A stretch of DNA of 64,000 bases from Bradyrhizobium tropiciagri (GCF_018130545.1 NZ_JAFCKF010000008.1:62001-126000); one strand, 5' to 3'; counted from the stretch's first letter, positions 26,321-35,882 are shown. The notes: a model not told the origin generated them from the letters alone. Numbers and translations: made by a program.

Positions 26321-29300
26321 TCAGATGACCAAGTCGTGATGGGACAGCGAGTGATTGTCGGTCGGCGTGCCGCCCATCGCGGCGAACACCGTCTCGTGGC
26401 CCACCCACCACGGGGCAGCGGCACCGGAATGCTCGCTGAACAGATCGGACAGGGGCTGGGGATTCGTGCCCAGGTCCGTATGGCTTGTGTCGGTGTGCGA
26501 CGTTTGCGTGAACGCCGAGAAGTCGAAGCTGTCGCGGCCGATCAACGATGTGCTGGTCGAGGACGTGTTGTCCTGCGTCGGGATGGCGAGCCCCGCTGCC
26601 GCATTGGCTTGGGCGGCCTCGGCATTGGTCGGCAGCTGGCGCTCGCCGGTCTCCAGGAAGGCATACATCAGGCTGCCCTGATCGGCCGGCGCAAACAGGT
26701 CCTGGAGGCCGAGCTGCTCGCCCATCTCGTGCATGAGGGTGGTGAGCAGGTCCATGTGGCCGGCCGCCGCCGTGGTCGGATCCGTCACGAGGCTGGTTGC
26801 CGACACGGCGTGCGCGAATTCTGAATTGCTCGACGGGGTCGGATCGACAAACCAGCCTCGTCCATCGGCATTGACGTCGATGGTGACATGGCCCGGCGTC
26901 GACTGGCCGAGCCAGCCGGACGTGATGTCGGCGACGTCATAGGTGACGTGCTGGAGCAGGGCAATCTTGTCGGACGAAAGTCCGGCAGCGGCCCAGTTCG
27001 CGATCGCGGCAGCGACGGCCTTGTTGAGCTCCGCCTGGGTCAGGTTCATCTCGCCGGTGCTGCCGCTCGCGCTCGCCACGCCGCCACTTGCGGAGAACAG
27101 CGCGTTGGCATTGGACGGCAGGATGGTGTGGCCGCCATTATGGGTGCCGGGAATCGCTGCGGACGCCGGCGAGTTGAGCTCGAGCGTGGAGTTCTGCGGC
27201 GTGTTGTTGTTGGCGTTCCAGGTGGCGTTGGTGCTGCCGGCGAAGTTCTCAAGGTACAGATGTGATCCGGCGCCGCCGCTGTTCTCGACGACGAAGGCGA
27301 CGTTGCCGTCGCCGGCCGTAATCCCCGTCACCGCATTATTGTGGATGTTGGCGGTGATGGTGGTGGCGTCATTGGCGTTGGCGCCCGGCACCAGCAGGAT
27401 GCCGTCGTTGAACGAATTGGCGTTGAGGTTGTTGCCGGTCAGGTTGATGGTGTTGCTGGCCAATGTCAGGTCGAGGGCGGCCTTGTTGTTGGTGGTGCCG
27501 CCATCGCCTTCAGCGAACGCGACGATGCCGGCGTCCTGACCGGCATTGTTGATGGTATTGCCGCTGGCCTCGATCGACGCGGTGGCGTTGTCCTCGATGT
27601 CGAAATCGAGCGGGCTGCCGGCCCGGTTGGTGGTGCCGTTGTTCGCAATGTTGCTGTTGTTGTCGACATGGCCGTTGATCACGGCGCTGTTGATGCCGAA
27701 GATCTCGACGACCGGGCCGCCATAGCCGACCAGGTTGGTGTTGCGGTTGATATTGAAGTTGAGGTGCGCGGTGTCCTGCGCATTCAGCCCGACGGCGCGG
27801 CTTGCGACCGTTCCCGGCGTGAAGCTGTTGCCGTTTCCGGTCGTGCCGCCGTCGGTGATGTTGACGTTCATCGTCGACGTGCCCCGGGCGAACGTATCAA
27901 TGCCCGCGGTCTTCAGATTGGTGAACGTGCTGCCGGAGACATTGAGATTGACCACCGAAGTGCTGTTGCTGGTGACCTGGAGGCCGTCCGCACCGGACGT
28001 GGAGTCGGCGGTGTTGTGGAAGGTGCTGCCGGTGACGTTCAGCGTCAGTGTGCCGGTGGTGTTGCGGATGTCGACGAGGTTGTCGCCGGCCGTGGCGTCG
28101 CCGGGCACGAAGCCGAACGTCGAGTTTGTGATGTTCGACGTGCCGCTGAGATTGAACAGCCTGACGTCACCTTCCGCATTGTTGGTGCCGTCGTCGTCGC
28201 CGAAGCCCACGACCGTGCTGTTGCTGATGGTGAGATTGGAGACGTTGACGCCGTTGATGCCGTTCTGCGCGCCGCCGGCTCCGCCATTGCCGTTGACATT
28301 GAGGTGGTCGAGGGTCACGCCCGCGACGTTGTTCATGTTGATGCCGGCTTCGGCATTGCTGTTGAACGTCGAATCATCGGCGTTGACCGCCGTCCCGTTG
28401 CCGCTGTCGGGGTTGGTGAAGTTCATGTAGGACAGCGACAGCGCCTTGGTATTGGTGAACAGCGCGCCCTGCACGTTGTTCTGGATGGTGCCGCCGGAAC
28501 CTGCGGTCGCACCGTCGCCGGTCACGGTGAGGCCGCCATTGCTTGCGCCCGTGCCGGTGTTGTTGAGGATGATGCCGTTGGCGGCACCGTTGACACTGAT
28601 GTCGTGGAAGGTGAGGCCCGAGCTGCCGATATTGGTGTTGACGACGTCGAGCGCGGTGCCGGTCGTCGTCGTGATGTGGTTGGTGCCGGTGACGGTGATG
28701 GTGCCGCCATGGGTGAAGTTCATGCCGGCGCCGCTGGCGGTCTTGATCGTGATGTCGGACATCGAGACGGTGCCGACATTATTGCCGTCGTCGCTGATGC
28801 CGATGCCGGTCGAGGCCGAGGTGTCGATGCTGACGCCGGTGATGGTATGGCCGGTCGTGCCGAGCAGGTCGATGCCGTTGTCGGCGCCGGTGACATGGAT
28901 CACCGGATCGCTGCCGGAACCGGTGTTGGCGGTGATCACCTGGCCGGTCACCGGATTGGTGAATTGCAGGGTATGGCTGCCGCCGATCAGGTTGACGCCG
29001 TCGGCGAGATTGATGCCATTGGCCTCGCTATAGGTGCCGGTGCCGTGCTCGAGCACGACGTAGTCGCCGGAGCCGGCCGGATTCGCGGCGTTAAAGGCCG
29101 CGATCGAGGTGTACGGGTCGGCCTGGGTGCCGAGGTTGTGGCTCGTGGTCGCCGAATTGTCGATATAGAACACCTGCGGGATGACGCCGACATGGAAGCT
29201 CTGGGGGCCGGATGACAGCGGGCCGCCGGTGCCGGTGTGACCGTTGTCATTGATGTTCAGCGAGATGGTGTCGGTCCCGGTGAAGCCGTCGTCGCTGTTG

Positions 29301-32300
29301 TAGGTCAGGGTCGCCAGCGCGGTGTTGAGCTGCGCGATCGTGCCTGTCAGCGTGACCGTGTGGGTGCCGTTGTTGGTGGAGCTGGCAAGGCCCGTGAGGT
29401 CGAAGTTCAGCGCACCGTGGCTGGAGCTGATCGTTGCGGTTTCATTGCCGCCTGCGGAATCGATGTCGGCGACCGAAAGCCCCGATATCGCGAGATTGGT
29501 GTGCGAGAATGCGGTCCCGATCGATGAATCCGTCGGCACCGTCGCGGTGGGCGGATCGTCGATCGCGGTGACGGTCTGGCTCGCACTCGCCGAACCGGTG
29601 TCGTTGCCGCCGTTGGCGGTGCCGCCATCGTCGACCGCGGTCACGGTATAGGAGCGCGCGGTGGTGTCCGGCGGCTCGCCGGTGTTGTTGAACTGGACCA
29701 GGTCGAGCACGGCATTGTAGTGCGCGATCGTGTCGGTGCCGGTCAGGGTGACGGTTTCGGTGCTGGCCGTGCTGCTGATGTCGAAGTGGATGTTGCCGAT
29801 GTCGCCGCTCGTGCCGGCATGGCCCGCGATCGAGAGCGCATCCGACGGCTTGAGGTCGTTCAGCACGAAGGTCGCGCTGATCAGGTTGCTGCTGTCGACG
29901 TCGGTGATCGTCAGGTTGGGGGCAATCGTGACCGGAACGGAATTCGCTGGCGGCGTACCGACCGGCGGCTCGCTGAAATTGGTGATCGCGCCGAACGTCA
30001 CCACCGGCGGGTTGTTGACCGGCGTCACATCGATGGTGTCGGTCGCCGGCGTGCCGTCCAGGATGCCGTCATTGGCGATGATGGTCACCGTGCGGGCCAG
30101 GGCGGACGGATTGTTGCTGGTGTTGAGATATGTGATCGAATCCAGCGCGCTCTGGAAGTCGGCGACCGTGGAGGCGGCGGAGCCGGTCAGGGTCATTTCA
30201 CCGTGCACGGCGTCCCATGTGCCGGTGATGTTCGCGGTGTTGACGAAGCCCAGGACATCCTGGCCGTTGACGTAGTTGCCGGTGATCTGCACCGTCACAT
30301 GATCGAGCGTCGTGCTGTCCGAATCAGTGACCGTCAGCGCGGGATCGATCGCGGTGGCGGCTTGCCCCTCGAGGTAGTTCAGGGTGTGGCCGCCGGTCAC
30401 GACGGGCGGTGCGTCCGGAGGAGCCACGGTCTCGGCGTTCGAGGTGCCGGTGATGGCGGCGCTGACCGTGTCGGTCGCGGTGATGGTCTGACTGCCGGCG
30501 GTCTCGAATGTCTCGCTGAAGGTGCCGACGCCGTTGGTCAGCGTCATGTCGCTGGGCAGCACGGCGCTGCCGTCGCTCGACGTGAAATGCACCGTGCCCG
30601 TATAGCCGGTCGCCACGTTGCCGTGGTCATCGAACGCGGTGACGGTAACCGAACCTGGGATGTTCGCCCTGCCGTTGGCCGGAATGCTGACCACGAAATG
30701 CGTGGCCGCGCCCGGCGCCACGGTCTCGGCGTTCGAGGTACCGGTGATGGCGGCGCTGACCGTGTCGGTCGCGGTGATGGTCTGGCTACCGGCGGTATCG
30801 AGGGTTTCGCTGAAGCTGCCGACGCCGTTGGTCAACGTCATGTCGCCGGGCAGCACGGCGGCGCCGTCGCTCGAGGTGAAGTGGACGGTGCCAGCATAGC
30901 CCGTGACGACATTGCCGAAGGCATCGAGCGCGGTCACCGTGCCTGAGCCGGCCGCGCCTGCCGTTCCGTTGGCCGGGATGCTCACTGCAAAATGCGTGAC
31001 GGCGGCGGCCGTCACCGTCTCGGCGTTCGAGGTGCCGGTGATGGCCGAGCTGACGGTGTCGGTCGCGGTGATGGTCTGGCTGCCGGCGGTGTCGAGCGTC
31101 TCGCTGAAGCTGGCGGTGCCGTTGGTCAGCGTCATGTCAGCGGGCAGCACGGCGTGGCCGTCGGTCGACGTGAAGTGGACCGTGCCCGCATAGCCGGTGG
31201 CGACGTTGCCGAAGGCGTCGTATGCGGTGATCGTGGCCGAGCCGGCGACGCCAGCCGTTTCGCTGGCCGGGAGGGTGACCACGAAGTGCGTGGCTGGGCC
31301 CGGCGCGACCGTTTCGGCGTTCGAGGTGCCGGAGATGCCGGCGCTGACAGTGTCGGTCGCGGTGATGGTCTGGCTGCCGACGGTCGCGAAAGTCTCGCTG
31401 AAGCTGCCGACACCGTTGGTCAGCGTCATGTCGCCGGGCAGCACGGCATGGCCATCGGTCGAGGTGAAGTGCACGGTTCCGGTGTAACCGGTGGCGACAT
31501 TGCCGAACGCATCGAGCGCCGTGACGGTGAGCGTGCCCGGCGTGCCAGCAGCGCCATTGCCGGGAATGCTGACCACGAAATGCGTGGCCGCGCCCGGCGC
31601 CACGGTCTCGGCGTTCGAGGTACCGGTGATGGCGGCGTTGGCCGTGTCGGTCGCGGTGATGGTCTGGCTACCGGCGGTATCGAGGGTTTCGCTGAAGCTG
31701 CCGACGCCGTTGGTCAACGTCATGTTGCCGGGCAGCGCGGCGGCGCCGTCGCTCGAAGTGAAGTGCACGGTTCCTGTGTAACCGGTGACGACGTTGCCGA
31801 AGGCGTCGAGCGCGGTCACCGTGCCCGAACCTGCTACGCCTGCCGTTCCGTTGGCCGGGATGTTGACGGCAAAATGCGTGACGGCGGCGGCCGTCACCGT
31901 CTCGGGGTTCGAGGTGCCGGTGATGGCCGAGCTGACGGTGTCGGTCGCGGTGATGGTCTGGTTGCCGGCGGTGTCGAGGGTCTCGCTGAAGGTGGCGGTA
32001 CCGTTGTTCAGCGTCATGTCAGCGGGCAGCACGGCGTGGCCGTCGGTCGACGTGAAGTGGACCGTGCCCGCATAGCCGGTGGCGACGTTGCCGAAGGCGT
32101 CGTATGCGGTGATCGTGGCCGAGCCGGCGACGCCAGCCGTTTCGCTGGCCGGGAGGGTGACCACGAAGTGCGTGGCTGGGCCCGGCGCGACCGTTTCGGC
32201 GTTCGAGGTGCCGGTGATTCCGGCGCTGACCGTGTCGGTCGCGGTGATGGTCTGGCTGCCGACGGTCGCGAAAGTCTCGCTGAAGCTGCCGACGCCGTTG

Positions 32301-33847
32301 GTCAGCGTCATGTTGGCTGGCAGCACGGCATGGCCGTCGGTCGAGGTGAAGTGCACGGTTCCGGTGTAGCCGGTGGCCACGTTGTTGAAAGCGTCGAGTG
32401 CGGTGACGGTGACCGTGCCTGGCGTTCCCGCCGCTCCATTGGCCGCAATACTGACCACAAAGTGCGTGGCGGCACCGCCCGCCACGGTCTCGGCGTTCGA
32501 GGTGCCGGTGATGGCGGCGCTGACCGTGTCGGTGGCGGTGATAGTCTGGTGGCCGGCGGTATCAAAAGTGTCGCTGAAGCTGCCGATGCCGTTGGTGAGC
32601 ACTGAGTCGGCAGGTAGCACGGCGCTGCCGTCGCTCGACGTGAAGTGGACGGTTCCGGTGTAACCGGTGGCGACGTTGCCGAAGGCATCGAGCGCCGTGA
32701 CGACGACCGAACCTGGCGTCCCGGCCGTGCCGTTCGCGGGAAGACTGACGGAGAAATGCGTGGCGACACCCGGCGTCACGATTTCGGCGTTCGATGTTCC
32801 TTTGACCGCGCTGTTGACCGTGTCGGTCGCGGTGATGGTCTGGCTGCCGGCGGTGTCGAGGGTCTCGCTGAAGCTGCCGGTGCCGTTGGTCAATGTCACG
32901 TCGGCCGGCAGCACGGCGTGGCCGTCGCTCGATGTGAAATGAACCGTGCCGGTGTAGTTGGTGACGACGTGGTTCAACGCATCGAGCGCGGTGACGGTGA
33001 CCGTGCCCGGCGTGCCTGCCGCGCCGTTGGCCGGGATGCTCACCGCAAAGTGCGTGGCGGCCCCGAGCGTCACCGCGATGGTGAAGCTCTGCGAGCTGGA
33101 CAGGGTGCCGTCGCTTGCCGTCGCGGTGACGGTGTAGGCGTGACCGGGGGCGGTCGTGTAGTCGATCTTGCTGGGATCGGCGACGCTGATGACGCCGGTA
33201 TGGGGGTCGATCTTGAAGCCGCCGCCGGACGTATCGCCGGTCAGCGTATAGGTCACGGCATTCATGTCGGCCGCGGATGCGGTGATGCCGACGAGCGTGC
33301 CGACGGCGGAGCCTTCCGCGACCTTGTTGGGTGCCGCATTGGTGTCGACCGGTGTCGACGGCGCAACGTCGGTGACGCCGATGACGAAGCTCTGCGAGCT
33401 CGTCGCCATGCCGTCACTCGCCTGAACGGTGATGGTGTAGGCGTGACCGGGGCTGGTTACGTAATTGACCTTGCTGGGATCGGCGACCGACACCACGCCG
33501 GTGTTCGGATCGATCTTGAAGCCGCCATTGGAGCTGTCGGCGGTCAGCGAATAGGTGACGGGAATGCCGCTGCTGCTGGTGGCTTGCGCGGTGATGTTGA
33601 CGAGCGTGTTGACCGCGGCGCCCTCGGCGACGGTGTTGTTTCCCGAATTGGCGTCGACCGGTGTCGATAGCGAGTCGGTGACGGGCGGCCAGGGCGTGCC
33701 GGGAGGGCAGCCGAGGTAGAGATATTGCAGACCATACGTGTCGGCGAACGCCTGCGCGGCCGAATCGAGGACGATATGACCGGTCGAATCAAGCTGAAGT
33801 TCCGGACGCGTTAAACCACCGATTGTATAAGCAGGTATGGTCGTCAT
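26321..33847 (-). CDS. Giant secreted-type repeat protein with beta-helix and degenerate metzincin domain
   Basis: The 2508-residue product has no N-terminal signal peptide. Its parts, in order, are listed here. Residues 1-60 are a unique start (PAYTIGGLTRPELQLDSTGH). Two cadherin-like units occupy about 61-260 (GGFKIDPNTGVVSVADPSKV). Nine tandem 98-residue Ig-like repeats occupy about 262-1143 (THFVVS..VTALDAFGNVATGYTGTVHFTS). Further cadherin/VCBS-like units extend to about 1555, followed by a right-handed beta-helix region from P1557 (VFYIDNSATTSHNLG) to about 2250. A C-terminal domain from 2267 carries MHEMGEQLGLQD at H2373-D2383. The last 120 residues are Ser/Thr/Asp/His-rich. ATG 33847 has AGGAG five bases upstream, so it is preferred to GTG 33853. 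It is probably exported by a type I or similar C-terminal-signal route and acts as a surface adhesin, although no exporter is adjacent. Confidence 0.85.
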   Translation of the reverse strand: MTTIPAYTIGGLTRPELQLDSTGHIVLDSAAQAFADTYGLQYLYLGCPPGTPWPPVTDSLSTPVDANSGNNTVAEGAAVNTLVNITAQATSSSGIPVTYSLTADSSNGGFKIDPNTGVVSVADPSKVNYVTSPGHAYTITVQASDGMATSSQSFVIGVTDVAPSTPVDTNAAPNKVAEGSAVGTLVGITASAADMNAVTYTLTGDTSGGGFKIDPHTGVISVADPSKIDYTTAPGHAYTVTATASDGTLSSSQSFTIAVTLGAATHFAVSIPANGAAGTPGTVTVTALDALNHVVTNYTGTVHFTSSDGHAVLPADVTLTNGTGSFSETLDTAGSQTITATDTVNSAVKGTSNAEIVTPGVATHFSVSLPANGTAGTPGSVVVTALDAFGNVATGYTGTVHFTSSDGSAVLPADSVLTNGIGSFSDTFDTAGHQTITATDTVSAAITGTSNAETVAGGAATHFVVSIAANGAAGTPGTVTVTALDAFNNVATGYTGTVHFTSTDGHAVLPANMTLTNGVGSFSETFATVGSQTITATDTVSAGITGTSNAETVAPGPATHFVVTLPASETAGVAGSATITAYDAFGNVATGYAGTVHFTSTDGHAVLPADMTLNNGTATFSETLDTAGNQTITATDTVSSAITGTSNPETVTAAAVTHFAVNIPANGTAGVAGSGTVTALDAFGNVVTGYTGTVHFTSSDGAAALPGNMTLTNGVGSFSETLDTAGSQTITATDTANAAITGTSNAETVAPGAATHFVVSIPGNGAAGTPGTLTVTALDAFGNVATGYTGTVHFTSTDGHAVLPGDMTLTNGVGSFSETFATVGSQTITATDTVSAGISGTSNAETVAPGPATHFVVTLPASETAGVAGSATITAYDAFGNVATGYAGTVHFTSTDGHAVLPADMTLTNGTASFSETLDTAGSQTITATDTVSSAITGTSNAETVTAAAVTHFAVSIPANGTAGAAGSGTVTALDAFGNVVTGYAGTVHFTSSDGAAVLPGDMTLTNGVGSFSETLDTAGSQTITATDTVSAAITGTSNAETVAPGAATHFVVSIPANGRANIPGSVTVTAFDDHGNVATGYTGTVHFTSSDGSAVLPSDMTLTNGVGTFSETFETAGSQTITATDTVSAAITGTSNAETVAPPDAPPVVTGGHTLNYLEGQAATAIDPALTVTDSDSTTLDHVTVQITGNYVNGQDVLGFVNTANITGTWDAVHGEMTLTGSAASTVADFQSALDSITYLNTSNNPSALARTVTIIANDGILDGTPATDTIDVTPVNNPPVVTFGAITNFSEPPVGTPPANSVPVTIAPNLTITDVDSSNLISATFVLNDLKPSDALSIAGHAGTSGDIGNIHFDISSTASTETVTLTGTDTIAHYNAVLDLVQFNNTGEPPDTTARSYTVTAVDDGGTANGGNDTGSASASQTVTAIDDPPTATVPTDSSIGTAFSHTNLAISGLSVADIDSAGGNETATISSSHGALNFDLTGLASSTNNGTHTVTLTGTIAQLNTALATLTYNSDDGFTGTDTISLNINDNGHTGTGGPLSSGPQSFHVGVIPQVFYIDNSATTSHNLGTQADPYTSIAAFNAANPAGSGDYVVLEHGTGTYSEANGINLADGVNLIGGSHTLQFTNPVTGQVITANTGSGSDPVIHVTGADNGIDLLGTTGHTITGVSIDTSASTGIGISDDGNNVGTVSMSDITIKTASGAGMNFTHGGTITVTGTNHITTTTGTALDVVNTNIGSSGLTFHDISVNGAANGIILNNTGTGASNGGLTVTGDGATAGSGGTIQNNVQGALFTNTKALSLSYMNFTNPDSGNGTAVNADDSTFNSNAEAGINMNNVAGVTLDHLNVNGNGGAGGAQNGINGVNVSNLTISNSTVVGFGDDDGTNNAEGDVRLFNLSGTSNITNSTFGFVPGDATAGDNLVDIRNTTGTLTLNVTGSTFHNTADSTSGADGLQVTSNSTSVVNLNVSGSTFTNLKTAGIDTFARGTSTMNVNITDGGTTGNGNSFTPGTVASRAVGLNAQDTAHLNFNINRNTNLVGYGGPVVEIFGINSAVINGHVDNNSNIANNGTTNRAGSPLDFDIEDNATASIEASGNTINNAGQDAGIVAFAEGDGGTTNNKAALDLTLASNTINLTGNNLNANSFNDGILLVPGANANDATTITANIHNNAVTGITAGDGNVAFVVENSGGAGSHLYLENFAGSTNATWNANNNTPQNSTLELNSPASAAIPGTHNGGHTILPSNANALFSASGGVASASGSTGEMNLTQAELNKAVAAAIANWAAAGLSSDKIALLQHVTYDVADITSGWLGQSTPGHVTIDVNADGRGWFVDPTPSSNSEFAHAVSATSLVTDPTTAAAGHMDLLTTLMHEMGEQLGLQDLFAPADQGSLMYAFLETGERQLPTNAEAAQANAAAGLAIPTQDNTSSTSTSLIGRDSFDFSAFTQTSHTDTSHTDLGTNPQPLSDLFSEHSGAAAPWWVGHETVFAAMGGTPTDNHSLSHHDLVI
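30419..33064 (-). repeat. Nine in-frame 294-bp tandem repeats
   Basis: The DNA repeats with a 294-base (98-codon) period nine times. A higher-order 882-base period (three units) is also visible. Units 4, 5 and 6 closely match units 7, 8 and 9, and 3 matches 6. Each unit encodes an Ig-like domain ending in ITATDTVSAAITGTSNAETV. The pattern indicates expansion by unequal crossing-over of single units and then of a three-unit block. Confidence 0.9.
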
Positions 33848-34607
33848 GAGCACTCCTGCGACCGGCGTGGAAGCCGGCCAATAATTACATTTGTTGGATA
33901 CGAGGACGTGTGATGCCGTTCACACGTTGAGGTTGACCATCTGCGATCGGAGTGCGCGCCAAGCTGACTGCAATACCGGACGACCGCGATGTCCGCGGAG
34001 CCGTGACATCAGCAAGATCAAATGCGCTTGCCATTGACGTAGTCGCTTTCACTCACACACGCCGCAACAAAGCCCGATGAATGTTCGATAAAAATGCGGC
34101 GGCCAATCAAATTTACTCTTTGGCAACCACGACCGTATTGGCGATATTTCCGAGTGTCAATGTGTGCCCGGATGACACAACGCGGTCAGCCTTGATCGCG
34201 ACGATGCAGCGGGAGGTAGAGTGCTGTAATCCGATGATTTTTCGCCGCGGGAAGCCGGTCGCATGCGCCGGACGGGCGGGATCGGAACCGTGTGACAGAT
34301 CTGTGTCGCGAGTTCGCCTTATGATTGATTCGCGGCTATGCGACTGTGATCCGATCAGCTCCATAGGCCAGCCAAACTGCCCCTTTTTGTCGTCACGGTT
34401 TCGCGAGCGCGTCGTAAGGCTTTCAGACTACGCAACTATTTGCTTGATCCGGCGGCCATCTTGAACAGACTGGGTGGCGGCTACATCTGTGACATCCGCT
34501 GCCGCGGCATCGCGGTGGTCCATCCGCGCAAAATCACGGCAATTTCAATTGCGACTTTCGTAGCCCTGCTTGGTCGTCGTGCTTTCGTTGTTCTGGGGGA
34601 GAAGGAA
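33848..34607. other. 760-base divergent intergenic region, A/T-richer
   Basis: No convincing gene is seen. A plus-strand frame at 34081-34464 and a minus-strand frame at 34113-34364 have atypical composition and no ribosome-binding site. The left end holds the giant gene's promoter and CRP-like site. The middle contains short dyads such as acagatctgt (34295-34304). The lower G+C suggests either a long regulatory region or old inserted DNA. Confidence 0.5.
33884..33925 (-). promoter_or_regulatory. CRP-type operator and -10 box for the giant gene
   Basis: The sequence GTGTGA-tgccgt-TCACAC (33908-33925) contains a perfect TGTGA-N6-TCACA. On the minus strand TGTAAT (33889-33884, five of six matches to TATAAT) follows. 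It implies a start near 33877, so the site would be centred about 40 bases upstream, the class-II activator position. No -35 box is needed in such promoters. The activator itself is not in the window. Confidence 0.55.
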
Positions 34608-35882
34608 TTGGGTTCGATTGACAGAGCGGAGCGTGTGGCTCCGGTGACCGGCGTCGAGCGTCATTCGTTTCGTCGCCAGCGATTCATCAGGGCTTGCCGG
34701 CTCAGCCTGGCGCCGATCGGGCTATTGGCCGCGCTGACGCTCGGCGGCTGCGACGACAAGAGCGCGCAATCGCAGGCCGCGCCGCCGGCACCGCCGGTGA
34801 CCGTTGCGCAGCCTGTCAAGCGCACCGTCACCGACTGGGACGAATTCACCGGCCGCTTCGAGGCGGTCGAGGAGGTTCAGGTCCGCGCCCGCGTCGGCGG
34901 CTTCGTCAACAGCGTCGAGTTCAAGGACGGTGCGATCGTCCATGCCGGCGATCTGCTCTACATCATCGACCCGCGGCCGTTCGAGGCGGTGGTGCTACAG
35001 GCCGAGGGCCAACTCGCCGACGCGCGCGCCAAGGGCGAGCTTGCCAAGCGCGATCTCGAGCGCGGGCTGAATCTGGTGCAGACCAGCGCGGTCTCGGAGC
35101 AGGTCGTCGACCAGCGCCGTCAGGCTTTGCAGGCGGCGCGTGCTGCCGAGACCCAGGCCGAGGGCTCGCTGAAGGCCGCGCAGCTCAACGTCGAATTCAC
35201 CCACGTGCTGGCGCCGATCACCGGCCGCGTCAGCCGGCATCTGGTGACCCCCGGCAACCTCGTGCAGGGCAGCGAGGGTGGCGCGACGCTGCTGACCTCG
35301 ATCGTGTCGCTCGATCCGATCTACATCTATTTCGACGTCGACGAGGCGACCTACCAGCGCAACAGCAAGCTGTGGTTCGAAGGCCGGCGGCCGAGCTCGC
35401 GTGACACCGCGAACCCGGTGCAGGTGGCGCTGACCGGCGAGACCAAGCCCTCGCATGAAGGCAAGATGGACTTCCTCGACAACCGCCTCGATGTCTCGAC
35501 CGCGACGCTGCGCAGCCGTGCGGTGATTCCGAACAAGGATCTGTCGATCCTGCCCGGCCAGTTCGGCCGTGTCCGCCTGATCGGCTCCTCGCCCTATGAG
35601 GCGCTGCTGATCCCGGACAGCGCCGTCGCCACCGACCAGTCGCGCAAGATCGTGTTCGTGGTCAAGGACGACAACACGGTGGAAGCCCGCGCGGTCACGC
35701 TCGGGCCGCTGGATGAGGGCCTGCGCGTGATCCGCGAAGGCCTCAAGCCGGAGGATCACGTGATCGTCGACGGGCTGCAGCGCGCCCGTGTCGGCGCCAA
35801 GGTGACGCCGAAAATGGCGCAGGCTCCGGCGGGTGACAAAGCTCCCGCAGACGCCAAGCCGGCGGCAGGTGCGAAGCCATGA
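34608..35882 (+). CDS. RND efflux periplasmic adaptor lipoprotein (MFP family)
   Basis: This is the membrane-fusion subunit linking an RND pump to an outer-membrane channel. From TTG 34608 it has 424 residues. A hydrophobic segment ends in the lipobox LTLGGC (Cys48). It is followed by a linker rich in Ala/Pro, the lipoyl-like FTGRFEAVEEVQVRARVGGFV, a coiled-coil hairpin rich in Ala/Glu/Gln, and the beta-barrel part VTPGNLVQGSEGGATLLTSIVSL. The start is uncertain. TTG 34608 has GGAG six bases upstream, but the pre-lipobox region is unusually long, about 30 residues, and the frame is open back to 34440. The stop overlaps the pump gene's ATG (ATGA), so the two are coupled. Confidence 0.88.
   Translation: MGSIDRAERVAPVTGVERHSFRRQRFIRACRLSLAPIGLLAALTLGGCDDKSAQSQAAPPAPPVTVAQPVKRTVTDWDEFTGRFEAVEEVQVRARVGGFVNSVEFKDGAIVHAGDLLYIIDPRPFEAVVLQAEGQLADARAKGELAKRDLERGLNLVQTSAVSEQVVDQRRQALQAARAAETQAEGSLKAAQLNVEFTHVLAPITGRVSRHLVTPGNLVQGSEGGATLLTSIVSLDPIYIYFDVDEATYQRNSKLWFEGRRPSSRDTANPVQVALTGETKPSHEGKMDFLDNRLDVSTATLRSRAVIPNKDLSILPGQFGRVRLIGSSPYEALLIPDSAVATDQSRKIVFVVKDDNTVEARAVTLGPLDEGLRVIREGLKPEDHVIVDGLQRARVGAKVTPKMAQAPAGDKAPADAKPAAGAKP

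Noticed and set aside
27341-32605. Long plus-strand open frames opposite the giant gene
   Set aside because: Their repetitive Gly/Val/Asp/Arg text only mirrors the 294-bp repeats of the minus-strand gene. The minus frame has starts, domains and a terminator.
30419-33064. A CRISPR-like or satellite array
   Set aside because: The period is 294 bases, in frame and without unique spacers. It encodes Ig-like domains.
26321-33847. RTX calcium-binding repeats in the giant protein
   Set aside because: No GGxGxDxUx nonapeptides were found in the translated sequence, so a classical RTX assignment is not supported.
34081-34464. A 127-codon gene in the large intergenic region
   Set aside because: There is no ribosome-binding site, codon use is unlike neighbouring genes, no motif is seen, and an equally open frame lies on the opposite strand.
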